From Clarireedia homoeocarpa (lineage: Eukaryota > Ascomycota > Leotiomycetes > Helotiales > Rutstroemiaceae), in NCBI GenBank assembly GCA_001465935.1, contig LNKV01000033.1:558001-622000 (forward strand): DNA of 64,000 nucleotides, in the 5' to 3' direction. How positions within the stretch are numbered: the first letter of the stretch is position 1; every line of letters starts with the position of its first letter. Shown in pieces: positions 21,929 through 32,629 of the stretch. The position numbers and the translations under genes were made by a program. The notes beneath the pieces were generated by a model. The model was not told the origin of the DNA. It was given only the letters and a program-made list of their open reading frames with translations, and did no database searches.

Positions 21929-24026
21929 TTAATCAGCGAAATAGTTTGCTCTTCTTTTGCCATTCCCTTGCTTTCCTCCTTTGAAATGCTTCTTGCTTGT
22001 CAATTTCTTGACATCGCTCGGGTCCAAATCCTTTTCTAATGCCAACAGAGTTGCTTGTTTCCGTCCTGACAATTGCTTTCCACTTGCTGTTCCTTGCTCG
22101 GAGTATTTGTGATTGAAAGGCATTCGTAAATGTGCTGAATTGCCTGCTCCTTGTGCGAAGAAGGTACTATCGAGTTTCTGCGACTTTGGTCCTTGTGGTA
22201 GCGGTACCACATCGGAATCCGCAACAGAAGATTGATCGTCAATCGACGAGTCCATTGACGCCAAGGCCTGTCTGCGTTTCTCTGGCAAATGTCCCTCATC
22301 GTACAATTCTCTGTTGAACTCGAATGGGTCAATGTCCAGCGGTGGTGGCTGACAGAACAGTAACTTCCCATTGACATAATCCTTCAATATAACACGAGCA
22401 GCTCTGGATTCATCTGGCTGGCCTTGTCCGGTCCTTCTGAACCCTCTTGCCTTAGCATATGCTGACAACATCTCTTCCGCAGTTGGCACTCCAGTTCCTC
22501 CTTCTTCCAAAGGTCTGGTGACAATCTTCATTCCGTAAAGTGCTTCTAAAAATCCTTGCGGGATACGCTGGGCTACGAGACCCGCGGGACCCGTGAACTC
22601 TCTGAGTTGATCGATTGGAAGAATGCCATTGCAAACAAGTTCCGCTTTAGTAGTAGCAAAATTTGGAAACACTAGACCTGGACAATCGCAAAGCAACACT
22701 TTATCGCTAAGATGGATAGTCTGAAAATGCTTTGTCTTTCCGGGAGTCGAAGAGACGGAAACCTTCTTGGCGCCAATTAAAGCGTTAATGGTCGAGGATT
22801 TACCAACGTTCGGGTATCCCACAAGACCTATCTGCGTTTTCCTAGGATGCTCTGCATCAGAATCTGTACTTGTTAGCTTGATCCTAATGATTCCAAAATA
22901 TAAAGATTTCTCACCTTCAACTTCGGGCGCATGAACTAAGAAAAGTGCTTCCAATTCATCAACAGTCAGAATTCTTGTGCGTTCGGTCTCGTTAGGCTCT
23001 TCATCGCTTGCTTCATCGTCATCGTCATCGTCTTCTTCTTCCTGCTCGTCGTTCTGATCCTCATCCTCGTCATCGTCATCCTCATCCTCATCATCCTCGT
23101 CGTCGTCAAGCCCCAGTGCTTTGGCCTTTTCTGCTAACTTAGATGCAGATGCTGAAGCCTCAATAGATTCCTCGGCTTCTTCCAATCGGGCCTCATTGAG
23201 CTCCTTCGCAAGACTGGCCGAGAAGAATTTGTATGAGATACCAGCGGCCTCAAAGTAGTCAGCCCAAAGTTGCCTCTGCTCGAGAGTCAACATATCGGCC
23301 TTGTTGACTAGAAGTAGGTTCTTTTTCCGACTATCGACGTCTTTTACATATCTTTCCAGATCTTCCGATCGGAATAGCAAGGGATTTCGTGCATCCACAA
23401 TTTGAACCACAAGGTCCGACCGTTCAATGACTCTCCACAATTGTCTCCAAACTTCCAGATTTCGTTCAAATGGTGTCATTAACAGGTCATTGTTCTCCTG
23501 AAGCTCAGCCAAACCTCTGCGCCACTCCAACAAAGCATCTCTTTCCATTCGGTCGAGTTCTTCAGGTGTGGTACTGGAATCCCACTTCGGCCTTCTTGGT
23601 ACAGTAAGTCGTCCTTTGTGTGCCTTCTGTTTACCAACAGCTGCTCGTTCCTCCGCGGCAGATAGAAGATATGGATTCTTTTGGTCGGTATGAATGATTT
23701 TAACATTATTCATTTTCTCCGCGGTGAAATCGGTACCCGCTAACTCTGCTGTGGACAAGAATTCGTCAAGTGCTCCCTGCTCTGTGACTGATCGCATCTT
23801 GACCCAACTGGCCTCCTGTCTTTCGTTGGTGACATACTATACAGCATTAGAATATGGTGGTGACAAAAAGTACTCTATTACTTACAGTCTCCCCAGTCGC
23901 ATGATTGATTCTCTGAATTCCGGCAGAAGTTACTTTCTTGCGATCTGCTCCTTTGCCTTTTCCAAAGCGATCATTCATCAGACTGTTGCCCAGGCCGACT
24001 GCGTTCTTCGATTTTGCGAGAACCAT
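21929..24026 (-). CDS. LSG1: Large-subunit GTPase Lsg1 (60S ribosome export/maturation)
   Basis: Three exons, 24026-23886, 23836-22915 and 22851-21929, give 661 residues. This is a circularly permuted YlqF/YawG-type GTPase: G4 VNKAD (about 225) comes before G1 GYPNVGKSS (366-374), followed by G3 DCPG. The Lsg1-specific N-terminus is MVLAKSKNAVGLGNSLMNDR and there are WRQLWRVIERSDLVVQIVDA and ARNPLLFRSEDLE phrases. A long Asp/Glu tract (about 265-325) separates the two halves. In yeast Lsg1 releases the export adaptor Nmd3 from cytoplasmic pre-60S particles. The second intron (22852-22914, 63 bp) is in frame and stop-free; splicing it restores EVEEHPRKTQIGLVG, which matches the family, so I treat it as a real intron. 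It is divergent from LTV1. Confidence 0.95.
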
Positions 24027-24295
24027 CGTGAAATGACAATATTGAGGTTTTCAGAGTTAAAGAATTAAATTGAAGGCTCCTGGCTCTTCGTTTTCTTAAA
24101 GAAATAAATTTGGGTTTCGGAGTTGATTATCGAGCAGAAATGAGGGGCAAATTTCTAAATTTCGTCACAGCCTAAGGGTGCACTACCCCAATAAAAAAGC
24201 CCGCACTAAGAATTTAAATCTTTTAACAGAACATTTTTTGCTGTGTAGGAGATTATTCGTCTTTACAACGCCGTGTCCACATTCATACCGACAAT
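24027..24295. promoter_or_regulatory. Bidirectional promoter of LSG1 and LTV1
   Basis: Only 269 bp separate the start codons of LSG1 (minus) and LTV1 (plus), both ribosome-biogenesis factors. A/T-rich words such as GGCAAATTTCTAAATTTCG (about 24148-24166) and AAAAAAGCCCGCACTAAG (about 24193-24210) are present. No exact yeast PAC element was found. Shared control is an inference from the spacing and the functions. Confidence 0.5.
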
Positions 24296-25516
24296 ATGCC
24301 TCGAAAGAAGTGGATTGATAAGAAGAATGCGACTCACTTCACAGTCGTTCATCGTCAACAAAATGATCCTCTTATTCACGATGAATCAGCACCTGCCATT
24401 GTGCTGAATCCGACTTCGGCGCCGAACTCAAGCAAAGTCAAGAAACTCGGTGACCTCGCCTCTGAGCTTGGTTCAGATGTTACAAAGATTCGGAAGAATG
24501 AGGGCGAGGCTGCGAACTATGGGATTTACTACGATGACACAGAATATGATTATATGCAACACATGCGAGATCTAGGACGCGGAGCAGGGGATGCGACTTT
24601 CATAGAAGCCAAGGGACCAAAAAATAAAGGAAAGGAGAAAAAGTCGCTGGAAGATGCGTTAAAGAACGCTTCCCTGGACGATCATGGGGGAATTATTCTT
24701 GACGATGATATTTTACCCTCCAAAAATCTTAGGAAAGTAACATATCAAGCACAACAAGATGTGCCTGATGCATTGGCTGGATTTCAACCTGATATGGACC
24801 CAAGACTGAGAGAAGTGTTAGAGGCTTTAGAGGATGAAGCGTATGTAGACGATGATGATGAGATATTCGGTGAATTGGCACAAGATGGAGAGGAAGTAGA
24901 CGAAGACGAGTTTGAGCAGGCTTGGAACGATGACGATGGTTGGGAATCAGATGCCACAGCAAAACCTACCAGCGAGTTAAAAGATGCACCTGTCGTAACC
25001 CAAGACATCAGTGACGACAATCGAGAGGACCATGGAGATGGAGACTGGATGGCAGATTTCAGTAAATTCAAGAAGGACCAAAAAGTTACTAAAGCTCGAG
25101 TTGCGCCGTCACAATCCGACCAGCAATCATCGTTGTTCACCACAACCACAATGGGAGGTAGACGAAAGAAGAGGAAGGGAGCTTTAACCAATCCTTCGGC
25201 CTACTCTATGACATCTTCATCTTTATTTCGAACTGAAGGTCTTACTACCCTGGACGCTCGATTTGAAGTGATCGAGGAGCAATATAACGAGGACTTCGAC
25301 GATATGGCATCAGTTTCCATTGCATCCTCAACAGCCTCTAGCGTGCAGGGTGATGTTCGAGAAGATTTTAACAGTATCATGGATGATTTCCTGGGAAGCC
25401 ACTCTATGAGTGGCAAAAAAAATGTTAAAAAGGGACGGTATCAAACTGGAATGGAACAACTTGACGAAGTTCGCAAAGGCCTGGGTCCAGCAAGATTCCG
25501 GACACAAAGAGCTTGA
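24296..25516 (+). CDS. LTV1: Low-temperature viability protein Ltv1 (40S biogenesis)
   Basis: A single exon of 406 codons. The N-terminus MPRKKWIDKKNATHFTVVHR is the family signature, and YYDDTEYDYMQHMRDLG is the second conserved block (about 76-92). The middle and C-terminal parts are acidic (DDDEIFGELAQDGEEVDEDEFE, split by low-complexity stretches), and a conserved serine-rich segment TLDARFEVIEEQYNEDFDD lies near 320. The C-terminus ends with YQTGMEQLDEVRKGLGPARF. Ltv1 is an assembly factor of pre-40S particles that sits near the beak, with Enp1 and Rps3, and is released after phosphorylation. Its neighbour across the short promoter, LSG1, serves the 60S subunit. Confidence 0.93.
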   Translation: MPRKKWIDKKNATHFTVVHRQQNDPLIHDESAPAIVLNPTSAPNSSKVKKLGDLASELGSDVTKIRKNEGEAANYGIYYDDTEYDYMQHMRDLGRGAGDATFIEAKGPKNKGKEKKSLEDALKNASLDDHGGIILDDDILPSKNLRKVTYQAQQDVPDALAGFQPDMDPRLREVLEALEDEAYVDDDDEIFGELAQDGEEVDEDEFEQAWNDDDGWESDATAKPTSELKDAPVVTQDISDDNREDHGDGDWMADFSKFKKDQKVTKARVAPSQSDQQSSLFTTTTMGGRRKKRKGALTNPSAYSMTSSSLFRTEGLTTLDARFEVIEEQYNEDFDDMASVSIASSTASSVQGDVREDFNSIMDDFLGSHSMSGKKNVKKGRYQTGMEQLDEVRKGLGPARFRTQRA

Positions 25517-26215
25517 AATATGACTTGGGGTCTAATGAAATGGCGTTTTTTGGTGGGGACTGAGTGCCGTAGCATATGGCTTGATATCCAAAATCATGGG
25601 ATATGGCGTTTGGCTTGATAGGGATCCGATATGGCGAATTGGGAAGGAAAACTTTTATGGGATTAGACATTGGTATCCACTCGTGAGGTGGTGTTTGACG
25701 GCCATGATCAGATAGATGCTAGTGATAGCTTTCTTTGATGAAATGAACCCCAAGAGATCCTGGAATTTCTGTTACAGTAAACACCGAATATCAAAACCTG
25801 GATGAAGCGCCAAGTGTAATGTAGAGAATGAAGAAGCCGAATTGCTGGATCTCCAGAAGAATGACTGAGTGGAATTAACAGTGTTGTGCGACCATATGAG
25901 CTTTTCCATGTAAAGAAACACTTGAAGCCTTAGGCATGTATTAAAATAAAATTGGAGGAATCCAGTACGCGTGAAGAAGGTGTGAAAAGGTGGGCGGTGG
26001 CAGAACGTATCTCATGACTGCCAAAAGTTGATTAGTGCAAGAAGCATTGTCGAAAGCTGCTGATAGCATCACTGTGACTGGGCAATAACAATCGAAAGTG
26101 AATGGGACTCCTAGGGCATGAACTGCCTCAATTCACCTTAACATCGCGCAAATTCGTTAAACAAATACTCCTCAGCTCGTTGTCTTGTAGCTCTCCATGA
26201 TCCATATCGAGAATT
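25517..26215. other. Spacer between LTV1 and SAC3
   Basis: The 699 bp hold the LTV1 3' UTR and the SAC3 promoter. Near the start, the words ATATGGCTTGATA and ATATGGCGTTTGGCTTGATA recur within about 110 bp (25570-25640), a small local duplication. A 13-codon upstream reading frame (26197-26235) overlaps the SAC3 start. No gene is seen. Confidence 0.5.
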
Positions 26216-29200
26216 ATGCTGCTCAACGGCAGTAACGCCCGCGGCGCACGAGGAAATTCGAAAAGTACAAGAGGATCAAGAGGTCGCGGACAATCGAGTC
26301 GAGGAGCATTGGACAACTCCTCTGGTAAGTACAATGATGTTCCTAAACTACCCGCCGGACCTCGGACGTTGGTCGACAATACCAATCCTAATCGTGGGAA
26401 GTCTCGCGATCGTGGTTCTAAGCACTCTCCGTGGATTTCACAACTACTCAAAGTACAAAGGAATTACTCACGCCGCTCCAAAAATATAGCCACTCCTTCG
26501 CCAAACACAAATACCACGAATCCATTCGAACAAGAGCGACTTGAAAATGCTTCGAAGCGGGAACAGAGGGGCCAAGTAGGTGCTGCAGCCATCGGCAGAG
26601 GCGGCAATGCGACTTCTCGCGGAGGCTTGCACAGTAATAAACAGGTTCGTTTTGCAAACTCACCTTCAGCGGGCCAGCACAGCAACTCGTCCAAGAAAGA
26701 TTCATCCTCGGAAATGAAGAACCCATTTACTACAAATACTGCGGCGGCGAATGCTCCAAATCCATTCGCATCATCGACTAAAACGGCGTTAAATGCGACT
26801 CCAGCTACTGCAAATATCTTCGGAGCACCAACTGGCCCTGGTGCTAATAACACCTTCGCGTCACCATTTACGCCCGCGACAAAAACGAACATCTTTGGAG
26901 CACCAAGTGCCGCTCAAACATCCGGTGCGAGTCCTGCGTTTAATCCATTCGCGTCCTCGGGTTCTACTGCATCTCCTAATCACGCCTCCCCCAGCTTTGG
27001 CTCTCCATCGGCCGCATCTTCAACCCCATTCTCTAGTCTAAACAATTCACAGAAGCCCGGGATATTGAAAGGAAACAAAGCCGCAAAGCAGTTTGGGCCT
27101 GAGAAGACTCAGCAAAAACCCCTTCAAAATGTATCCGTCAAAAAGGGGAGTCACTCCAATACTGGATCCGTTGGAAAGCAACCTATATCATCTAGCCAAT
27201 CGAAGTCCAATCCTACCATTAGCGCATCATCTTCCTCAGGCGCCTCGTTTGCATCAAGCAGTGAGTTAGCTAGCAAGATCAATAACCTTTTGCGCAAAGA
27301 GGGAATATCACAACCTCGATGTGGAGCACGACACCCAGGTGACCCTAGTGAGAAAGCTGCCGTCAAGGCATATCTAGATGCCCTCAAAAGTTACAGAACT
27401 CGTGTCCGCGCCTCCTTAATCAAAGCAGGTTTCATTGATGATCCTTTGAAACCGAAAAAACTCAGCGAGGCTATCGATTTTAAGGGCACATGTGATCAAA
27501 TGTGCCCAGAGGAGGAGACTATTAGGAGGATAATCGAAGATGATGTCCAGCGTGCGGAGAAAGAAGTAGCATCAGATGGGTCACTTTGGCCATCTCCTAA
27601 GAAGATGATCAAGAAGCTGGCCAGATCAGCCGCTGGAGAAGATGCGCCCCTCCCTCAGGATGTTCGCTCACCTGCTGCTCTGAGGCAAACACTTGATTAT
27701 CTGATCCATACAGTCCTCGGAGAAGAAGGAAATCTAGCCGCGCAGCATGAATTTCTCTGGGATCGCACGCGGGCTATTCGTCGAGACTTTGTGTTTCAAT
27801 CATCGATGAGTCCACCAGAGTTACAGGATCAAGTTTATTGTTTAGAGAAGATCACTCGCTTTCACGTAACAGCATTACATCAGATGTCGAAACCGGGAGC
27901 GGCGCCTGAGAACTTCGAAGAGCAACAAGAAGTCGAACAACTCAGCAAATCTTTACTCTCACTCATACATGCTTATGAAGATTGTAATCTTCAGGACATT
28001 CCTTGTGATAACGAGGCTGAATTCAGGGCATACTATGTTTTACTCAACAGTAGTAATCCTGGTATTTTAGAGACAGTGCAAAATTGGGGTTGGAAATTCT
28101 GGGGAGAATCAGAAGAGATCAAAATCGCTGTCAGTCTTGTGGAATCATTGCAGAACATTTGGAGTCACCGTGGACCTCTACAGCCGTTTTCATCAACAAA
28201 TGTCGCCCAAAACGCCTTTTCCCGATTCTTCACTATATTGAAAGACGAGTCAATTTCGTATACGATGGCATGCTTTGCTGAGATGCACTTTAATGAAGTT
28301 CGAAAGAATGTTTTGAAAACAATACTCTCTGCCTACCAGCGGCAGCGCGACCAGACGAAAGACTGGACCTTGAGCAGGCTGAACACTTACCTATATTTCG
28401 ACGATGAAGCTGATGTAATGGACTTTGGCGAATCGTATGGATTACGTTTTGAGGAAATTGAGGATGACTTTTGCTTATCACTCGCCCCGGATAATCAAGT
28501 TGTTGATCCTTTTCCACCACTGAAACAGCCACATTCTGAAAGCATTGTTGAACGAAAACGTGGCGACTATTCGTTGACTGAAGTCATCGATACAACTGTG
28601 TATGGGGAATCGCAATTAGAGACACATGATTATTCAGAAGCGCAGAACGTGGAATCATCATCTTCCGAGGACGGATTGTTCATCAAGGATAGCGTAGGAG
28701 GACGAACGTCGACGCCATCTATCTTTACACCTTTGGAATCACCTAAAATAATAGAACCGGCTGCACCGCAGCCGCCCCTCGAACAGGCACCACTGCCCGT
28801 TACATCGCCTGCTTTCAAGTGGTCATTTGGAGCCCCCTCAAACAAGCCTCAAGCTGCAGAAAACGCTGAATTACAACCAGAAGCACAACCTCCTTCAGCG
28901 CCAAGTACTGAGGCCACCATTGACCCGGCGAGCGTTCAACCTACAACTACTCCGTCTGAGCCGCCCACTTTCAGCTGGCCATCCAGTGCAGCTTCCTCCC
29001 AACAACCCCCCCCATTCCCCCCTACGGGCCCGTCAAAATCCCCAGGCTTGCCATCCGCCGAGGACACTACCTCAACGTCGTCAGCTTCACCATTACCTCG
29101 GCCTAAGTTGAATGCTTGGGACTCAAGCTCCAAGCCTATCCCTCAGCCATTTTTAAGCCCCGCTCAGCAGCAGCAGCCGTTTAGCCCACCTGAGCAATCA

Positions 29201-30499
29201 TCACATTCAACTCAGCAATCCTTTGCCACGTCGCAGCAGTCATTCATTCCTTCCACTGACTCTCAAACACAAGCAAGTCAAGGTTCCATTTTCACTGCAC
29301 CGCAGCCTTCACCGTCGATCTTTCCGCCACAAGCACCTTACGTTTCTCCCCTTGATAAATTTGCAGAATGGATTGCGGTTGGAGAAGATGGTATTATCGA
29401 GCAGTTCACTACCTACACAGTTCAAACCTTATTAGAAGAGACCATGGAACAATTTAGGAGAGAACAAGCCAGGGCTGCAAGAAAAGAGGCAAAGCGTATC
29501 GCCAAGGAGAAACAGGAACTGGCGAGGAAGGAAGCGGACGAATTTAGACGTCAATCTTTGGCTGTCAAATATTTCCACATGTGGATTACAAATGCGAACC
29601 ACCTTAGACTTCGCCGTAAGGGAAGGGAAGCACGTCAGGCCCGAAAAGAGTTCGCGCAAAGCATGAGAGCTTCCAAAGCTGCCCTATCGTCACATGTTGT
29701 CGATGACTTCAGGGCGTCTGCAAGCAGAAGGCACTTATCAATGTCTCCCGATGAACGCCGGCCGAGCTTAAACAGACTACTGGGATCTTCAGGGGTCATG
29801 AACGGTGTGAAAAATCCAAGTGATCCAATACAAGTCATTGGGGGTAATGGCAACTCTGAACTAGAAAGAAGGTTACGGAAATCTTCCGTGTCATCTATGG
29901 CATCAGATTCGACTACTTATGGCCATCAACGGGTTTATTCAGACAATCCTTTACGAAGGTCTCTATTATCAGATCCCTCATTCTTAAATGGGGGATCTAG
30001 GATTCATCTCATGCCTTATTACCAGGCTACACAGGAAACGCGTCCTCAGGTTAGTGGCGTACAGACAGATTACTTCCGCCTGAAAGCTAGAGGAATCACA
30101 ACTCTTCCAAACGGCACACCTCTTGCCAACACAGCAGCAAAGGATGTACTTCATCGGAAATATTCTTTTGATGGCATTAGCAAGAAATTAACACGGGGTC
30201 ACGGGTCAAGAATCGAGAAGGAGCCATCGATACCACGAAGTAGCCCCGCAAGATCGTTTTCACACCACGAGATTAGCGCGACACTGGGAGACGATGACGA
30301 AATAGACCGCTTGAAAGCAAGAGCCAAGGAAATAATTTCAAAAGATATAAAACCTCTAACCAGACTGCCAAAACGCGGGTTGGAGGAGGATGACGATTTG
30401 TTTGAAAGGGCCAAAAGAATAAGAGAAAGGATGGACCAGGACTCGGAGTGGCTCAGACAGGAAGTGGATAGGTACTCAGAGACTAGGAGTGGGACATAG
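26216..30499 (+). CDS. SAC3: Sac3/GANP nuclear mRNA export factor
   Basis: A single exon of 1427 codons. The N-terminus (about 1-60) is Arg/Gly-rich. Residues about 160-290 are rich in NPFAS/SPF and FG-like units, as in nucleoporin-binding segments. The SAC3/GANP domain begins near 420 with FKGTCDQMCPEEETIRRII and extends to about 760, including LWDRTRAIRRDFVFQ. A Pro/Gln/Ser-rich linker (about 840-1040) follows, then a charged helix with KYFHMWITNANHLRLRRK (about 1118-1135), the place of the Cdc31-binding helix in yeast Sac3. Sac3 is the scaffold of TREX-2 at the nuclear pore basket, linking transcription to mRNA export. A cryptic intron in the Arg/Gly-rich N-terminus cannot be ruled out. 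Confidence 0.92.
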   Translation: MLLNGSNARGARGNSKSTRGSRGRGQSSRGALDNSSGKYNDVPKLPAGPRTLVDNTNPNRGKSRDRGSKHSPWISQLLKVQRNYSRRSKNIATPSPNTNTTNPFEQERLENASKREQRGQVGAAAIGRGGNATSRGGLHSNKQVRFANSPSAGQHSNSSKKDSSSEMKNPFTTNTAAANAPNPFASSTKTALNATPATANIFGAPTGPGANNTFASPFTPATKTNIFGAPSAAQTSGASPAFNPFASSGSTASPNHASPSFGSPSAASSTPFSSLNNSQKPGILKGNKAAKQFGPEKTQQKPLQNVSVKKGSHSNTGSVGKQPISSSQSKSNPTISASSSSGASFASSSELASKINNLLRKEGISQPRCGARHPGDPSEKAAVKAYLDALKSYRTRVRASLIKAGFIDDPLKPKKLSEAIDFKGTCDQMCPEEETIRRIIEDDVQRAEKEVASDGSLWPSPKKMIKKLARSAAGEDAPLPQDVRSPAALRQTLDYLIHTVLGEEGNLAAQHEFLWDRTRAIRRDFVFQSSMSPPELQDQVYCLEKITRFHVTALHQMSKPGAAPENFEEQQEVEQLSKSLLSLIHAYEDCNLQDIPCDNEAEFRAYYVLLNSSNPGILETVQNWGWKFWGESEEIKIAVSLVESLQNIWSHRGPLQPFSSTNVAQNAFSRFFTILKDESISYTMACFAEMHFNEVRKNVLKTILSAYQRQRDQTKDWTLSRLNTYLYFDDEADVMDFGESYGLRFEEIEDDFCLSLAPDNQVVDPFPPLKQPHSESIVERKRGDYSLTEVIDTTVYGESQLETHDYSEAQNVESSSSEDGLFIKDSVGGRTSTPSIFTPLESPKIIEPAAPQPPLEQAPLPVTSPAFKWSFGAPSNKPQAAENAELQPEAQPPSAPSTEATIDPASVQPTTTPSEPPTFSWPSSAASSQQPPPFPPTGPSKSPGLPSAEDTTSTSSASPLPRPKLNAWDSSSKPIPQPFLSPAQQQQPFSPPEQSSHSTQQSFATSQQSFIPSTDSQTQASQGSIFTAPQPSPSIFPPQAPYVSPLDKFAEWIAVGEDGIIEQFTTYTVQTLLEETMEQFRREQARAARKEAKRIAKEKQELARKEADEFRRQSLAVKYFHMWITNANHLRLRRKGREARQARKEFAQSMRASKAALSSHVVDDFRASASRRHLSMSPDERRPSLNRLLGSSGVMNGVKNPSDPIQVIGGNGNSELERRLRKSSVSSMASDSTTYGHQRVYSDNPLRRSLLSDPSFLNGGSRIHLMPYYQATQETRPQVSGVQTDYFRLKARGITTLPNGTPLANTAAKDVLHRKYSFDGISKKLTRGHGSRIEKEPSIPRSSPARSFSHHEISATLGDDDEIDRLKARAKEIISKDIKPLTRLPKRGLEEDDDLFERAKRIRERMDQDSEWLRQEVDRYSETRSGT

Positions 30500-31021
30500 A
30501 TGTATAACACGGCATTTCATGGCGTTTATTTCGGGTGGTTCTTGTTATGATATTTGTCAGGCGGAGTTTTTGGAGGTCTATAGCCTTTGCATCAACTGGC
30601 GTTTAAGAACTTGTTTAGGATGAAAATTGAAGATACCATCGGCAATATGGTAGTTTTGGATGTTCGAATATGAGCCTCTTATTGTGAAAAAGATTAACTG
30701 ATTGATTTTCCAATTGACGAAAATCACAACCTTCATAACTATTTTGCATCAATAGTTCGCCTTCTCAAGTGAAGGCTTTGAATAAATTTGATTGGTCTGC
30801 AAAAGTCCGAGCTCAACTGATCTGATTTGTCAAAGCTACAGCACGTGAGAACGGCAGCTAATCCGATAACAGCCTAGAGCGCCGACCCTCCACCAAAATT
30901 CTTGTCGGCAAAAAATTCATGAGCTCGAAATATTTTGGAAAAAAGAGAAATTCGCCCAACAACCACGACAGCGACCATTAAACGGGGGTAATTGTAAATC
31001 AATCAATTACTGTTTCTCACA
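30500..31021. promoter_or_regulatory. SAC3 3' region and CBF5 promoter
   Basis: This 522-bp A/T-rich spacer has no gene. The part nearest CBF5 contains CTCGAAATATTTTGGAAAAAAG (30934-30955, broken here by wording only), an A/T-rich core that loosely resembles the yeast ribosomal-RNA-processing element; this is a weak suggestion. No other site was recognised. Confidence 0.35.
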
Positions 31022-32629
31022 ATGGCGCTTGTAACAAGAAACAAAGATCAAGAAATTGATTACAGCATCAAACCTGAAGCTGTCACACCAGCCATCGACA
31101 CCAGCACTTGGCCGCTACTTTTGAAGAATTATAACAATTGTATGTGCGAATGTATTTTGGGCATTGGAGCGTTATTGACATTATATAGTACTTGTTCGCA
31201 CTGGACATTTCACGCCTATTCCCAATGGCTGCACACCGTTGAAGAGAGACCTGAAGTCGTATATTAGCTCTGGAGTTATCAACCTCGACAAACCCTCCAA
31301 TCCTTCCAGTCACGAAGTAGTAGCTTGGGTAAAGCGCATGCTGAGGTACTTTGACCAAGTTCTATTATTTTGCTGCCCGAATACTGATGTGTCGTAGAGT
31401 TGAGAAGACCGGTCACAGTGGTACTCTAGATCCGAAAGTTACAGGATGTTTAATCGTTTGCATTGACCGCGCAACAAGATTGGTTAAATCGCAACAAGGA
31501 GCAGGAAAGGAGTATGTTTGCGTGATTCGATTACATGACAAACTTCCAGGTGGAGAGGCACAATTCGCGCGAGCTCTGGAGACTTTGACTGGCGCTCTCT
31601 TCCAACGACCTCCCTTAATTTCCGCTGTCAAGCGTCAACTCCGTATCCGAACAATCCACGAGAGTAAACTGTATGAATTCGACAATGACAGACATTTGGG
31701 CGTGTTCTGGGTTAGCTGCGAAGCTGGTACATATATCCGTACATTGTGTGTACATTTAGGACTGTTATTAGGTGTTGGTGCGCACATGCAAGAGTTGCGA
31801 AGAGTACGAAGTGGTGCTATGGATGAGCAAAAGGACATGGTTACCCTTCATGACGTCCTGGACGCGCAATGGATGCAAGACAACACCCGCGATGAGTCTT
31901 ACCTGAGGAAGGTCATTCAACCATTGGAGACTCTCCTTACTACATACAAGAGAATTGTTGTCAAGGACAGTGCGGTCAACGCCGTCTGCTACGGTGCGAA
32001 ATTGATGATCCCTGGTTTACTAAGATATGGTATGTTTTCTCATTTCCTACGTTTCAAATGAAAAGCCACTAACAAAGTCTGCAGAGGCTGGTATTGAAGT
32101 CCATGAGGAAGTTGTTCTCATGACCACCAAAGGAGAAGCAATTGCTCTCGGTATTGCTCAAATGTCTACTGTTGAATTATCCACTTGCGACCACGGAGTT
32201 GTCGCTAAGGTCAAGCGTTGTATAATGGAGCGTGATCTTTACCCTCGTAGATGGGGAATGGGACCTGTGGCTCTGGAGAAGAAGAAGATGAAGGCTGATG
32301 GCAAACTTGATAAATATGGACGACCAAATGAGGCCACACCAGCCAAATGGAACGCAGAGTACAAGGACTTCAACGCACCACTCTCCGCCGAAGACGGGAC
32401 AGTAGCTGCTCCTGTTGCAGAAACTACCTCGAAGTCTGATGTCGCTGCTGCACCAGCCGTCGCACCAGTTGATGCGGACGTATCAATGATTACAAACGGT
32501 GATGACGGGAAGAAGAGGAAGAGACACGAAGGCGAGACCGCGGAAGAAAAGGCCGAGAGAAAGCGAAAGAAGAAGGAGAAGAAGGCTAAGAAAGAATCGA
32601 AGAAGGGTGCAGATAGTGACAGCGACTAA
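31022..32629 (+). CDS. CBF5: Cbf5/dyskerin, H/ACA snoRNP pseudouridine synthase
   Basis: Four exons, 31022-31139, 31189-31345, 31398-32029 and 32085-32629, give 483 residues. It is the catalytic subunit of H/ACA snoRNPs, which converts uridine to pseudouridine in rRNA and snRNA in the nucleolus. Seen are the dyskerin-like N-terminus (PLLLKNYNN then LLVRTGHFTPIP), the TruB catalytic block GHSGTLDPKVTGCL with the catalytic Asp near residue 103, the YVCVIRLHDK strand, the KRQLRIRTIHESKLYEF block and the PUA domain (about 270-345). The C-terminus is a long Lys/Glu-rich tail (KKKEKKAKKESKK), comparable to the KKE/D repeats of yeast Cbf5. The start ATG follows a short A/C-rich leader (TCACA). The gene is intact. 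Confidence 0.96.
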
